Shown in pieces: positions 1 through 9,260 of a DNA stretch of 64,000 nucleotides. Within the stretch, counting starts at the first letter, position 1; each line of letters starts with the position of its first letter. Source of the stretch: Bradyrhizobium nitroreducens (GTDB lineage: Bacteria; Pseudomonadota; Alphaproteobacteria; Rhizobiales; Xanthobacteraceae); the NCBI RefSeq assembly GCF_002776695.1, contig NZ_LFJC01000003.1:5452091-5516090 (forward strand). The letters run 5' to 3'. The translations under genes were made by a program, and so were the position numbers. The notes under the pieces were generated by a model. That model worked only from the letters and a program-made list of their open reading frames with translations, made no database searches and had not been told where the DNA came from.

Positions 1-740
1 ATGCCGATCTTTTCACGGAGACCTTCGACGCCGACGGCGCCGATCACGATCTGCTTGCCGATGACGTAGCTCGGCGTGCCGTTCATGCCCATCGCCTCGG
101 CGAGCTTGAAGTTCTCCTCGATGGTGGCGCGCACCTCGGGGCTGTTGATGTCCTTCTCGATCCTGGCGGTGTCGAGGCCGGCTTCCTTGGCCGCCTGGAG
201 CGCGCGCGCCTTGTCCGCGGCGCCGCGTCCGCCGAGCAGCTTCTGGTGGAAGTCGAGATATTTCTTGCCGGTGGGATCCTGCATGCGCACGGCGACCGCG
301 ACCTGCGCCGCTTCGACCGAACCCTGGCTCAGCACCGGAAACTCCTTCAGCACGACCTTCAGCTTGGGATCGCTCTTCATGATGGTGAGCATGTCGTCCA
401 TCGCGCGCTTGCAGTAGCCGCAATTGTAATCGAAGAACTCGACGAAGGTGACGTCGCCGTCCTTGTTGCCGAGCACGACCTGGCGCGGCGAATTGAAGAT
501 CGCGTCCGCGTTCTGCGCGACGCTGGCCTCGTGCTTCTGCGTCTCGGCGGCGGCCTGGCGCTTGCTGAGCTCGGTCATGGCCTCCTCGAGCACCTCGGGA
601 TGGCTGACGAGATAATTCTTGATGATCTTCTCGATATCGGTGCGCTGGCTGTCGGAGAAACTGTCGGCCGACGCGGGCACGGTCGCGCCGAACAGGGCGA
701 GCGCAAACAACGCGGGAGCAAGCAGGCGCAGCGAAGGCAT
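1..740 (-). CDS. DsbA-family thiol:disulfide oxidoreductase (3' end outside window)
   Basis: The frame stays open from an ATG at 740 to the window edge, giving 246 residues without the C-terminus. The first ~26 residues (MPSLRLLAPALFALALFGA...ASA) form a Sec signal peptide, so the protein should be periplasmic. A helical N-terminal extension follows, then a thioredoxin fold with the active site CGYC in the context FFDYNCGYCKRAMD (about residue 106). The later stretch MGMNGTPSYVIG carries the cis-Pro loop (TPSY) typical of DsbA/Com1-like proteins. The N-terminal extension before the CXXC resembles the ScsC/Com1 branch, in which it mediates oligomerisation; that last point is inference. Expected role: oxidation or isomerisation of disulfides in exported proteins. 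Confidence 0.9.
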   Translation of the reverse strand, partial: MPSLRLLAPALFALALFGATVPASADSFSDSQRTDIEKIIKNYLVSHPEVLEEAMTELSKRQAAAETQKHEASVAQNADAIFNSPRQVVLGNKDGDVTFVEFFDYNCGYCKRAMDDMLTIMKSDPKLKVVLKEFPVLSQGSVEAAQVAVAVRMQDPTGKKYLDFHQKLLGGRGAADKARALQAAKEAGLDTARIEKDINSPEVRATIEENFKLAEAMGMNGTPSYVIGKQIVIGAVGVEGLREKIG

Positions 741-869
741 AGGCAAAATCCTCTTATCCAAAGCAGGTTTCGAGAAACGTCCCGGCGGACTTAAGCTCGG
801 TGTCGTGACGTCGCGGTGTCGGGCGTCGTTCTGGTCATTTCACTGGGTGGCGGCTTGGCCGCCACCTGG

Positions 870-2273
870 TCAATTGCGCGGCGGCTTCGCCGCCACGATG
901 TCGTCGGCCTTGACCCATCCGGGCGTGCCGACGGCAAAACGGGTCTTCGCGCGCGTGGCAAGCTCGCGGGCGGTTTTGTTGTCGCCGCGCAAGTAGGCGG
1001 CCTGCGCCGAGGCGAGATCGGCCTCGGCATATTCTCCCTTCCGGCCATAGGCCATCGCGAGCTGGGTATAGCCGAGCGCCGCCTCAGGCTCTCGCGCTAC
1101 TGCGGCGCGGAGAATCCGAACGGCCTCGTCCGTGTAGGCCTTATTATCGGTTCCAACCAGAGCCTGCCCAAGTAACATCTCGATGAGGGGTGAATTGTTC
1201 GAGAGTGCGACAGCCTTGCGCAGGGCAGGGATCGCCTCGGCCGGCTTGCCGCTTTCCAGCAGGGCCTGGCCGCGCACCTCGTAGAAGTACGGGTTGTTCG
1301 GCTGGACCTGGATCAGCGCGTCGATCTGGGTGAGCGCGCTGCGCAAATCGCCGTGCAGATAGGTGCTGATGGCGCGGGCGTAGCGCGCCGGCATGCTGTC
1401 ATTGGTCTGGGGATAGCGGCGGTACACCGTCTCGGGCCGCTCCATGAAGGCGGAGATCTTGGCGCGTACCATGTCGTGGCGGAGCTGGAGCGCGGGATCG
1501 TCCTTCTTGTTCCAGTAGGGGCTGGAGCTTGCGAACTCCTGCAGCGCTGCGACGCGTTCGGCCGGCATCGGATGCGACTGCAGATAGGGGTCGGCGCCGC
1601 GCGCGGCGAACAGGCTCTCGCTGGTGAAGCGCTTGAAGGTCTCGTACATGCCCTTCGGCGATTGCTGGGTCGCGGTCAGGAATTTCACCCCGGCGCGGTC
1701 GGCGTTCTCCTCCTGCTGGCGCTGGTAGGACAGCAGCGTCCGGCGGATCACCTCCTGCGGAGCGGAGATCGCGGCGGCGCCGGCATTGGCGAGCCCGTTG
1801 TTGCCTGCGCTGCTGCGCTGGGTGCTGCCCGCGGCGATCGCGCCGGCGCCGAGCAGCATCGCGATGATCATCTGGGTCTGGGCGGCGGCGAGTTGCTCCC
1901 GCAGCTTGGACAGATGGCCGCCGGCCAGATGCCCGGTCTCGTGCGCGAGCACGCCGATGATCTGGTTCGGCGTTTCCGATTGAAGGATCGCGCCCCAGTT
2001 GACGAAGATGCGGCGGCCGTCCGCGACGAAGGCGTTGAACGAGCCGTCGTTGAGGATCACCATCTGGATGTTCTGCTTCTCCAGCCCCGCGGCGCGCAGG
2101 ATCGGGCGCGTGTATTCGCGCAGCAGCTGCTCGGTCTCGGTGTCGCGCAGCACCGGCGGCCCTTTGGCTTGCGCGTGCGCGGCCGAGAACGGCGTCAGCG
2201 CGATCGCCGCAGCCGTGACGAGGGCGGTGAGGGCGGAAGCCTTCTTGCGCAATGCGATCTGGAGCGACATCAA
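870..2273 (-). CDS. M48-family periplasmic metalloprotease with TPR domain (BepA-like)
   Basis: 467 residues with a clear signal peptide ending AHAQA near residue 35. The M48 zinc motif HETGH lies at 111-115, and EENADRAG (around residue 189) supplies the third ligand. The C-terminal half (about 290-460) is built of TPR-like helical repeats (ALTQIDALIQVQPNNPYFYE, AEAIPALRKAVALSN). This architecture is that of BepA/YfgC, a periplasmic protease/chaperone that monitors assembly of outer-membrane proteins and LptD. It is divergent from the aminotransferase gene at 2462, with 188 bases between the starts, and lies upstream of the DsbA-like gene on the same strand, so both may serve envelope quality control. 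Confidence 0.93.
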   Translation of the reverse strand: MMSLQIALRKKASALTALVTAAAIALTPFSAAHAQAKGPPVLRDTETEQLLREYTRPILRAAGLEKQNIQMVILNDGSFNAFVADGRRIFVNWGAILQSETPNQIIGVLAHETGHLAGGHLSKLREQLAAAQTQMIIAMLLGAGAIAAGSTQRSSAGNNGLANAGAAAISAPQEVIRRTLLSYQRQQEENADRAGVKFLTATQQSPKGMYETFKRFTSESLFAARGADPYLQSHPMPAERVAALQEFASSSPYWNKKDDPALQLRHDMVRAKISAFMERPETVYRRYPQTNDSMPARYARAISTYLHGDLRSALTQIDALIQVQPNNPYFYEVRGQALLESGKPAEAIPALRKAVALSNNSPLIEMLLGQALVGTDNKAYTDEAVRILRAAVAREPEAALGYTQLAMAYGRKGEYAEADLASAQAAYLRGDNKTARELATRAKTRFAVGTPGWVKADDIVAAKPPRN

Positions 2274-2461
2274 ACGGTCTTGGTCAAACGGTCGGGACAG
2301 CAGTTTCGTGATTGGTTTTGGCGATTGGCGGCGGACCGGATACGCGATATGCCCTTATCAGCCTTACCCCTTATGAGCCGTACAATGCGGCCAGTCTGGG
2401 GCGCAAGCGCCCCGTTTTCCGGACCGGTCGCGCCGGCCCGCCAGCGAAATAGCAGAATTCG

Positions 2462-3649
2462 ATGCACGATGCGACATTGAGGAACCGGTTGGGGCAGTGG
2501 CTCGCGCCCTCCCGCCGCAGTGATGTTCCCCCGTTCATGGTGATGGACGTCATGGCCGCGGCGGCCCGAATCGAGGCCGCCGGAGGCCATGTCATCCACA
2601 TGGAGGTCGGCCAGCCCGCGGCCGGGGCGCCCAGGACCGCGATTGCCGCCGCCCATGCGGCGCTCGAGGCGGGGCGTATCGATTATACCTCCGCGCTCGG
2701 CATCCCCTCCTTGCGCGAGCGCATCGCGCGCCACTATCGCGATGCCTATGGTCGTGACGTCAGCCCTGACAGGATCGTGGTGACCACCGGCTCCTCCGGC
2801 GGGTTCATCCTGGCTTTCCTGTCGATGTTCGAGCCGGGCGACCGCGTCGCCGTGACGGTGCCGGGCTATCCGCCTTATCGCCATATCCTCACCGCGCTCG
2901 GCTGCGAGCCGGTGCTGATCGAGACCACCAATGACACGCGCCATGCGCTGACTGGCGAGGCCTTGCTCGCGGCCCATCGCAAGGCGCCGCTGAAGGGCGT
3001 GCTGGTTGGCAGCCCGGCCAATCCGACGGGAACGATGATGTCCCGCGAGGCACTCGCCGGCCTCATCACGGCGGCGGAAGACGCCGGGATCCGCTTCATC
3101 TCGGACGAGATCTATCACGGACTCGACTATGCGTTTCCGGCGGTCACCGCGGCGGCGCTCTCCGAGCACGCTCTCGTGATCAACTCGTTCTCGAAATATT
3201 TTTGCATGACCGGCTGGCGCGTCGGCTGGATGGTCGTCCCCGAAATCCTGGTGCGGCCGATCGAGCGGCTGCAGCAGAACCTGTCGATCTCGGTGCCGTC
3301 GCTCTCGCAGATTGCGGCTGAAGCCGCCTTCGACGGTGCGGCCGAGATGGAGGCGATCAAGCACGGCTATCAGGAAAACCGGCGGATCTTGATCGAGGGA
3401 TTGCCGAAGGCCGGCCTAGCCAAATTCCTGCCGGCCGATGGTGCATTTTATCTCTATGCCGACGTCTCGGACTTTACCTCCGACAGTTTCGAGTTCGCCA
3501 AGCAGATGCTGGAGCAGGCACGCGTTGCGGCCACCCCTGGGGTCGATTTCGATCCCGTTCACGGCCGCTCGTTCATTCGCTTTTCCTATGCACGCTCGCC
3601 CGAAGAGATGCGCGAGGCAGTTGACCGGATCGCTCACTGGCTTAAATAG
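2462..3649 (+). CDS. PLP-dependent class I/II aminotransferase
   Basis: 395 residues, fold-type I aminotransferase. Visible landmarks are the PLP phosphate loop TTGSSGG (108-114), SPANPTG (184-190) with the pyridine-contacting Asn, SDEIYHG (214-220) with the conserved Asp and Tyr, and the Schiff-base lysine in NSFSKYFCMTGWRVGW (K245). Family knowledge points to an aspartate/aromatic-type aminotransferase acting on an alpha-amino acid with 2-oxoglutarate; substrate cannot be read from sequence. bioY starts 32 bases downstream on the same strand, so the two are probably co-transcribed. A link to biotin synthesis is possible, but this is not BioA: the sequence lacks BioA-type features and is the AspC-like subgroup. 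Confidence 0.92.
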   Translation: MHDATLRNRLGQWLAPSRRSDVPPFMVMDVMAAAARIEAAGGHVIHMEVGQPAAGAPRTAIAAAHAALEAGRIDYTSALGIPSLRERIARHYRDAYGRDVSPDRIVVTTGSSGGFILAFLSMFEPGDRVAVTVPGYPPYRHILTALGCEPVLIETTNDTRHALTGEALLAAHRKAPLKGVLVGSPANPTGTMMSREALAGLITAAEDAGIRFISDEIYHGLDYAFPAVTAAALSEHALVINSFSKYFCMTGWRVGWMVVPEILVRPIERLQQNLSISVPSLSQIAAEAAFDGAAEMEAIKHGYQENRRILIEGLPKAGLAKFLPADGAFYLYADVSDFTSDSFEFAKQMLEQARVAATPGVDFDPVHGRSFIRFSYARSPEEMREAVDRIAHWLK

Positions 3650-3681
3650 CCGCCAGTTTTCGACCACCTCCGGAGTTCATC

Positions 3682-4296
3682 TTGTCTGACCGATCTGTTC
3701 CGACCGCTGCTGCACCGCATTTTTCTCTCGCCGCATTGATGTGGCCGACCCGGCCGGGCGAAACCGTTGGTGCGGTGCGCGCCATCGTGCTGGTTGTGCT
3801 CGGCACCGCCTTGATGGCGCTGTCAGCCAAGGTGAGCCTGCCGCTGCCCTACGTGCCGATGACGTTGCAGACGCTGGTGGTGCTGATGATCGGCGCGGCC
3901 TATGGCTGGCGCCTTGGCAGCGCAACCATGATCGCCTACCTCGCCGAAGGCGCGCTCGGCGCACCGGTATTCGCCGGGCCGGTGGGGGGAATTGCGCCAC
4001 TGGTCGGCCCGACCGGGGGCTATCTGTTCGGCTTCGTTGCGGCCGCTTTCGTGACCGGCTGGCTCGCCGAGCGCGGTTGGGATCGCAGCGTGGTGCTGCT
4101 GTTCGCGGCGATGGCGGTCGGCCATATCGTCATTCTGGCCGCCGGCTTCGGCTGGCTGGCGTTCGGCCTTGGCCTCGGCGTCGCGAAGGCCTGGCAGGTC
4201 GGCATCGTGCCGTTCATTGCGGCTTCGCTGGTCAAGAACGCGCTTGGCGCGACGTTGATGCCCGCGGCGCGCAGGCTGATCGAGCGGCGCCGGTAA
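3682..4296 (+). CDS. bioY: BioY biotin transporter substrate-binding subunit
   Basis: 204 residues, about six hydrophobic helices. The BioY signature region VSLPLPYVPMTLQTLVVL is followed by a glycine-rich segment (GPVGGIAPLVGPTGGYLFGF), as in the S component of ECF-type biotin uptake systems. It binds biotin in the inner membrane and in alphaproteobacteria often works with BioMN or alone; no bioM or bioN is adjacent here. The start is TTG (3682) preceded by GGAG at the right distance (3672-3675). A hairpin terminator follows at 4329. Confidence 0.93.
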   Translation: MSDRSVPTAAAPHFSLAALMWPTRPGETVGAVRAIVLVVLGTALMALSAKVSLPLPYVPMTLQTLVVLMIGAAYGWRLGSATMIAYLAEGALGAPVFAGPVGGIAPLVGPTGGYLFGFVAAAFVTGWLAERGWDRSVVLLFAAMAVGHIVILAAGFGWLAFGLGLGVAKAWQVGIVPFIAASLVKNALGATLMPAARRLIERRR

Positions 4297-4328
4297 AGCG
4301 CACAAGGAGTTCGCGGTTCCAATTGACA

Positions 4329-4365
4329 GGGCCGGCCAAGTTGATCTTGGCTGGCCCGGCGTTTT
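4329..4365 (+). terminator. Rho-independent terminator after bioY
   Basis: A 12-bp stem (GGGCCGGCCAAG at 4329-4340 with CTTGGCTGGCCC at 4346-4357, one G-T wobble) closes a 5-base loop and is followed by a GTTTTG tract. It sits 33 bases after bioY and only about 20 bases before the dctA start, so it could also attenuate read-through into dctA. Confidence 0.75.
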
Positions 4366-4381
4366 GAGGGGGAGTGAAACG

Positions 4382-5716
4382 ATGACGACGACAACGATGG
4401 CGGGGGCGCCGATCGCGCAGCCCGCAGCAAAGCCGTGGTACAAGGTTCTCTACGTCCAGGTGCTGATCGCCATCGTGCTCGGCGCCATCGTCGGCTGGCT
4501 CTGGCCGACGGTCGCCACCAACGAATGGATCAAGGCGCTCGGCGACGGCTTCATCAAGCTGATCAAGATGGTGATCGCTCCCATCATCTTCTGTACCGTC
4601 GTCTCCGGCATCGCTCACATCCAGGATGCCAAGAAGGTCGGCCGCATCGGCGTCAAGGCGCTGGTCTATTTCGAGGTCGTCTCGACTTTCGCCCTGGTGA
4701 TCGGGCTCATCATCGGCAATCTGGTGAAGCCGGGCGCAGGCTTCGGCAGTGGGGCAGCGAACGAGGCGGCGGTTGCAAACTACGCCAAGCAGGCCGCGGG
4801 TCAGAAGTCCGTCGACTTCGTGCTGCACATCATTCCCGACACCGTGGTCGGCGCCTTCGCGCAGGGCGAAATCCTCCAGGTCCTGCTGTTCTCGGTACTG
4901 TTCGGCTTCGCGATCATGAGCCTCGGCGAGCGCGGTCACACCATCCGCAGCTTCATCGACGATGCCGCGCATGCCGTGTTCGGCGTCATCTCCATCGTGA
5001 TGCGCGCAGCGCCGATCGGCGCGTTCGGCGCGATGGCCTATACGATCGGCAAGTTCGGCACCGGCGCGATCCTCAATCTGATCGGGTTGATCGCCACGTT
5101 CTACGTCACCGCGGCGCTGTTCGTCTTCGTCGTGCTCGGCATCATCGCGCGCCTTGCCGGGTTCTCGATCTTCAAGTTCCTGGCCTACATCAAGGACGAG
5201 CTGCTGATCGTGCTCGGCACCTCGTCCTCGGAGAGCGCGCTGCCATCTTTGATGGAAAAGCTGGAGCGGCTCGGCTGCTCCAAGTCGGTGGTCGGCCTCG
5301 TGGTGCCCACGGGATACTCGTTCAACCTCGACGGCACCAACATCTACATGACGCTGGCGACGCTCTTCATCGCGCAGGCGCTCGGCTACGATCTCAGCTT
5401 CAGCCAGCAATTGACCATCCTGGTCGTGGCAATGCTGACCTCGAAGGGCGCCTCCGGCATCACCGGTGCGGGCTTCATCACGCTGGCGGCGACGCTCGCC
5501 GTGGTCGATCCGCGCCTCGTGCCGGGCATGGCGATCGTGCTCGGCATCGACAAGTTCATGAGCGAATGCCGCGCGCTGACCAATCTGTGCGGCAACGGCG
5601 TCGCCTGCGTGATCGTCGCCTGGTGGGAGGGTGAGCTCGATCGCGACAAGCTCAACGCCAACCTCGCCAAGCGGATCGATCCGACCGACATGGAGACGGC
5701 GATCACGACGGACTGA
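4382..5716 (+). CDS. dctA: C4-dicarboxylate:cation symporter DctA
   Basis: 444 residues. The start at 4382 is chosen because GAGGGGGAG precedes it at good spacing; an ATG six codons upstream lacks this. Multiple hydrophobic helices carry the DAACS signatures: the serine-rich hairpin SSSESALPSLMEKLERLG, the helix-7 motif NLDGTNIYM, GASGITGAGF and the substrate-contact region KFMSECRALTNLCGN. The protein imports succinate, fumarate and malate with Na+/H+ across the inner membrane, the main carbon supply of rhizobia in nodules and of free-living cells on C4 acids. No dctBD two-component genes are adjacent. Confidence 0.95.
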   Translation: MTTTTMAGAPIAQPAAKPWYKVLYVQVLIAIVLGAIVGWLWPTVATNEWIKALGDGFIKLIKMVIAPIIFCTVVSGIAHIQDAKKVGRIGVKALVYFEVVSTFALVIGLIIGNLVKPGAGFGSGAANEAAVANYAKQAAGQKSVDFVLHIIPDTVVGAFAQGEILQVLLFSVLFGFAIMSLGERGHTIRSFIDDAAHAVFGVISIVMRAAPIGAFGAMAYTIGKFGTGAILNLIGLIATFYVTAALFVFVVLGIIARLAGFSIFKFLAYIKDELLIVLGTSSSESALPSLMEKLERLGCSKSVVGLVVPTGYSFNLDGTNIYMTLATLFIAQALGYDLSFSQQLTILVVAMLTSKGASGITGAGFITLAATLAVVDPRLVPGMAIVLGIDKFMSECRALTNLCGNGVACVIVAWWEGELDRDKLNANLAKRIDPTDMETAITTD

Positions 5717-5770
5717 TCGGCAAGCTTCATTCGACGGCGCCAGCCGTGCCGTCGGCACCGGGAGTTTGAG

Positions 5771-5804
5771 AGGGCTGGTCGAGATCATCGACCAGCCCTT
5801 ATTT
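5771..5804 (+). terminator. Rho-independent terminator after dctA
   Basis: A perfect 12-bp stem (AGGGCTGGTCGA at 5771-5782 with TCGACCAGCCCT at 5788-5799) and a GATCA loop, followed by TATTT. It lies 55 bases after the dctA stop and 105 bases before the next gene. Confidence 0.88.
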
Positions 5805-5908
5805 CCGAGCCGACGCCGAGCCCGTCGGAAAGTTGCCGGCGCCCCGACTGACGGAATTTCCCTGGTTGCACGTTTAACGCCCATCTCGGACCTCGAAGGG
5901 GCGGTATC

Positions 5909-7993
5909 GTGGGCAACGCGGCTGTGAATCGGATCGTGGCGGAGGCGGCGGAGCATTTTGGGGCAGGGCGCCCGGATGAGGCAGATGCGCTCTGTGCAGA
6001 GGTTCTGAGGGCCGAACCGGATCACGTGCCGGCGCTGCATCTGGCCGCCCTGGCCGCCTTCGTCACCGACCGCGCGGCCGAGGGCGCCGCGCTGCTCGGC
6101 CGTATCTTCAGTGTCGATCCCGACCACGGACCCGCACTTGTCACGCTCGGAGACGCGCTTGCGGTGAAGGGGGAGCAGGAGGGGGCGGTGGCGGCGTTCC
6201 GGCGTGCCCTGATCCGACGGCCAGACGACGCCGGCCTGCACAACAAGCTCGGCATCGCGCTCGGCGAGCTCGCCCGCTTCGAGGAGGCCGAGGCCGCCTA
6301 TCGCGGCGCGCTGGCGCTCGATGCGCATCTGACGCGCGCCAGCTTCAATCTCGCCCTCATGCTCGCGGGGCAGCGGCGGTTCGCGGAGGCCGAACAGGCT
6401 TATCGCGAGGTCATCGCAAGAGAGCCCTCCTATCGCGGCGCCTGGCTCAATCTCGGCAATCTCCTCGTGGACCAGGGGCGGCTCGACGACGCGGAAGTGG
6501 CCTATCGCCATGCGCTCGAGGTTGAACCCGATGATCCCGGATTGCTCTGCAATCTCGGCGCTGCGCTCTATCGGCGCGGGGCGCTGGAAGACGCCATCAG
6601 CTCGTACCGCCGTGCGATCGCGCTCGCGCCGGAGCATGGTCCGGCGCAGCGCCTGCTCGGCCTCGTCCTGCACGAGGCCGGTCACCTCGGGGAAGCCGCC
6701 GAAATCTACCGGCGGAGCCTTGCGCGCGATCCGTCGGATCACGTGATCGCCAGCAATCTCGGCGCCTGTCTGTCCGAGCTCGGCGCGTTGGAGGAGGCGA
6801 TCTCGGCCTGCGAGCACGCGCTGCGGCTCAATCCGGGTCACGCTGCCGCCTGGACCAATCTCGGCATCATCCTCGAGAAGCAGGAGCGCGGGGACGACGC
6901 GGTGGCGGCGCACCGACGCGCGGTCGCGGCCGACCCTGCCCATGCCAAGGGCCACGCCAATCTCGCAGTCGCGCTGCGCAATGCCGGGGACATCGACGAG
7001 GCGCTGGCGGTCTCGCATCGCGCGGTCGCGCTCGATCCGGGCCAGCCGCTCGCGCAGTACAACCACGCGCATTTCCTGCTGATGAACGGCGACTTCGCTG
7101 GAGGTTTCGAGGCCTATCGCTGGCGACGCAAGTGCAAGACGTTGTCGGACGGCGATCCCTCGTTCACGGAGCCGGAATGGCATGGCGAGCCGCTGAACGG
7201 CCGCACCTTGCTGCTGTTTGCCGAATACGGGCTGGGCGATGCCCTGCATTTCGTGCGCTACGTGCCGATGGTCGCCGCGCGCGGCGGAAAGATCGTTCTC
7301 CAGGTTCAGCCGGCGCTGGCCCAGCTGTTGCGGCAGCTCCCCGATGTCAACGTGGTTGCGCGCGGTGAGCCGCTGCCGCCATTCGATCTGCAAGCGCCGC
7401 TGATGAACCTGCCGCGGATCTTCGGCACCACGCTCGCCACGGTGCCGGCGGACGTGCCGTACCTGCATCCTGATCCTGCAAAACTGTCGCGCTGGCGTGC
7501 GGCGCTCGCGGATGTGACGGCATTGAAGGTCGGCGTGGTCTGGGCCGGCAATGCCAGGCACAAGGGCGACCGGCAGCGCTCGCTGTCCGCAGAGGCCGTG
7601 CTGCCACGCCTGGTGATGCCGGGCGTGCAGCTCTACAGCCTGCAGAAGGAGCCGCGTCCCCAAGATGCTCCGGTGCTGGCCGCGCTCGGTGGCGATGTGA
7701 TCGACCTCGCGCCCGCGCTCGGCGACTTCACGGATACGGCCGCAGCGGTGGCCGCCCTCGATCTCGTGATCGCGGTCGATACCTCGGTTGCCCATCTCGC
7801 CGGCGCGCTCGCTCGTCCGGTGTGGATGCTGACGCCCTATGCGCTCGATTGGCGCTGGCTGCGCGAGCGCGAGGACAGCCCGTGGTATCCGACCATGCGC
7901 CTGTTCCGTCAGCGCGCTCCGCGCGAATGGGAGGATCCGCTGATGCGCCTGTCGGCGGCGCTTGCGGTGCTCGCCGGGCGTGGCGAAGGCTAA
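5909..7993 (+). CDS. TPR-repeat protein with C-terminal GT9-like domain
   Basis: 694 residues starting with GTG (GAAGGGGCG upstream). Residues ~1-390 are about eleven consecutive 34-residue TPRs (pattern A..A....L...P....A..NLG). Residues ~420-690 resemble the heptosyltransferase/GT9 fold: GLGDALHFVRYVPMV, VGVVWAGNARHKGD, then VIAVDTSVAHLAGAL, the usual nucleotide-sugar donor region. This TPR-GT9 arrangement is frequent in alphaproteobacteria and is thought to act in protein or surface-glycan glycosylation; the substrate is unknown. There is no signal peptide, so it is cytoplasmic. The stop codon overlaps the convergent D-amino-acid dehydrogenase stop by four bases. Confidence 0.85.
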   Translation: MGNAAVNRIVAEAAEHFGAGRPDEADALCAEVLRAEPDHVPALHLAALAAFVTDRAAEGAALLGRIFSVDPDHGPALVTLGDALAVKGEQEGAVAAFRRALIRRPDDAGLHNKLGIALGELARFEEAEAAYRGALALDAHLTRASFNLALMLAGQRRFAEAEQAYREVIAREPSYRGAWLNLGNLLVDQGRLDDAEVAYRHALEVEPDDPGLLCNLGAALYRRGALEDAISSYRRAIALAPEHGPAQRLLGLVLHEAGHLGEAAEIYRRSLARDPSDHVIASNLGACLSELGALEEAISACEHALRLNPGHAAAWTNLGIILEKQERGDDAVAAHRRAVAADPAHAKGHANLAVALRNAGDIDEALAVSHRAVALDPGQPLAQYNHAHFLLMNGDFAGGFEAYRWRRKCKTLSDGDPSFTEPEWHGEPLNGRTLLLFAEYGLGDALHFVRYVPMVAARGGKIVLQVQPALAQLLRQLPDVNVVARGEPLPPFDLQAPLMNLPRIFGTTLATVPADVPYLHPDPAKLSRWRAALADVTALKVGVVWAGNARHKGDRQRSLSAEAVLPRLVMPGVQLYSLQKEPRPQDAPVLAALGGDVIDLAPALGDFTDTAAAVAALDLVIAVDTSVAHLAGALARPVWMLTPYALDWRWLREREDSPWYPTMRLFRQRAPREWEDPLMRLSAALAVLAGRGEG

Positions 7994-9222
7994 AACCGCT
8001 CCGGCCGGTATGGCGCGGGATCGATCGCGGGCGTCTCGCCGCTCATGATCTCGGCGAGCAGACGCGCCGTCGCGGGTCCCAGGGTGAAGCCCTGATGGCC
8101 GTGGCCGAAATTCATCCAGAGGCCCGGATGACGCGGAGCCTGCCCGAGCACCGGCAGCATGTCGGGCGTGCAGGGGCGGGTGCCGAACCAGGGATCCGGC
8201 TCGACGCGCTTGCCGAGGTCGATCAGCTCGCGCGCGGAGCCTTCCGCGCTGGCGAGCTGCACGGGTGTGGCGAGTGCATCCATGCCGGTCAATTCGGCGC
8301 CGGTGGTGATGCGGATTCCCTTCGCCATCGGCCCCATGGCGTAGCCGCCGGCCTTGTCGACCAGCGGCAGATCGAGCGATGCGCCGCCGCTGTAATGCAT
8401 GTGATAGCCGCGCTTGCGCACCAGCGGGATGCGATAGCCGAATTTGGTGAGGAGGTCGGGCGACCACGGGCCGAGGGTGACGACGGCGTGGGCGGCGTCG
8501 AGGCGCCCCTGGTCGGTGTCGACCGACCAGCCGGTCGTGGTCTGTCGCAGCGACTGTGCATCGCCGAGCACGATGGTGCCGCCGAGGCGCTCGAACAGCT
8601 CGGCATAGGCCGTGACGAGGGCGCCGGGATCGGACACGGTCCAGGTGTCGAGCCAATGGATCGCACCGGGCAGGTCGTCGCGCAGGATCGGCTCGGCCTT
8701 GGCGAACTCGCTGCCGGAGAGCACGCGGAAATTCACGCCGAATTCGCGGCGGTCTTCTTCCGCGGCCTTGATCGCGAGATCAAGATCCGCGGCGTTGCGG
8801 TACAGCGCCCGATAGCCGGCGCGGCGGATGAGATTGTCGGCATGCGCTTCGCGAATGAGGATGTCGTGCTCCGACGTCGCGTAGGCGATCAGTCGCGCCC
8901 ACGCCTCGATCGCCTCGCGATGCCGCTTCGGCGCCGAGTGCCACCAGTAGCGGAGCAGGGGCTCGATATGGAGGTGAAGTGACGACAGGCTGTAGCGCAC
9001 GTCGTTGGTGCGGCCGGTCGCGATCTTCAGGAGCGTCGCAAGGTCGCGCGGCATCGGATAGGGGCGGACCGCTTCGGCCTGGATCATCCCGGCGTTGCCG
9101 TAGCTGGTCTCACGGCCCGGCTCCCTGCGGTCGACGAGCGTGACGGCCCAGCCGCGCTGCCGCAGATGCAGCGCCGCACTGACACCGATCATGCCGCCGC
9201 CGAGAACGATTGCGCTTTGCAT
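7990..9222 (-). CDS. FAD-dependent D-amino-acid dehydrogenase-like oxidoreductase
   Basis: 410 residues. The start at 9222 has AGGAGA just upstream and begins directly with the FAD dinucleotide-binding beta-alpha-beta (VLGGGMIGVSAALHLRQRGW). The C-terminus has the DAO-type stretch PVLGQAPRHPGLWMNFGHG. Members of the DadA group oxidise D-amino acids (e.g. D-Ala) to 2-oxo acids and pass electrons to the respiratory chain at the inner face of the membrane. The amidase gene lies 38 bases upstream on the same strand, so the two probably form an operon for catabolism of amide or amino compounds; this functional link is inference. Confidence 0.88.
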   Translation of the reverse strand: MQSAIVLGGGMIGVSAALHLRQRGWAVTLVDRREPGRETSYGNAGMIQAEAVRPYPMPRDLATLLKIATGRTNDVRYSLSSLHLHIEPLLRYWWHSAPKRHREAIEAWARLIAYATSEHDILIREAHADNLIRRAGYRALYRNAADLDLAIKAAEEDRREFGVNFRVLSGSEFAKAEPILRDDLPGAIHWLDTWTVSDPGALVTAYAELFERLGGTIVLGDAQSLRQTTTGWSVDTDQGRLDAAHAVVTLGPWSPDLLTKFGYRIPLVRKRGYHMHYSGGASLDLPLVDKAGGYAMGPMAKGIRITTGAELTGMDALATPVQLASAEGSARELIDLGKRVEPDPWFGTRPCTPDMLPVLGQAPRHPGLWMNFGHGHQGFTLGPATARLLAEIMSGETPAIDPAPYRPERF

Positions 9223-9260
9223 CGGAAGACTTCTCCTGTCGGACCGCGTCCTTCCCGGAT

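Noticed and set aside
4232..8656. Very long minus-strand open frame (1474 codons)
   Set aside because: Antisense shadow of dctA and the TPR gene, typical of GC-rich DNA; its translation is Arg/His-rich low complexity with no family match.
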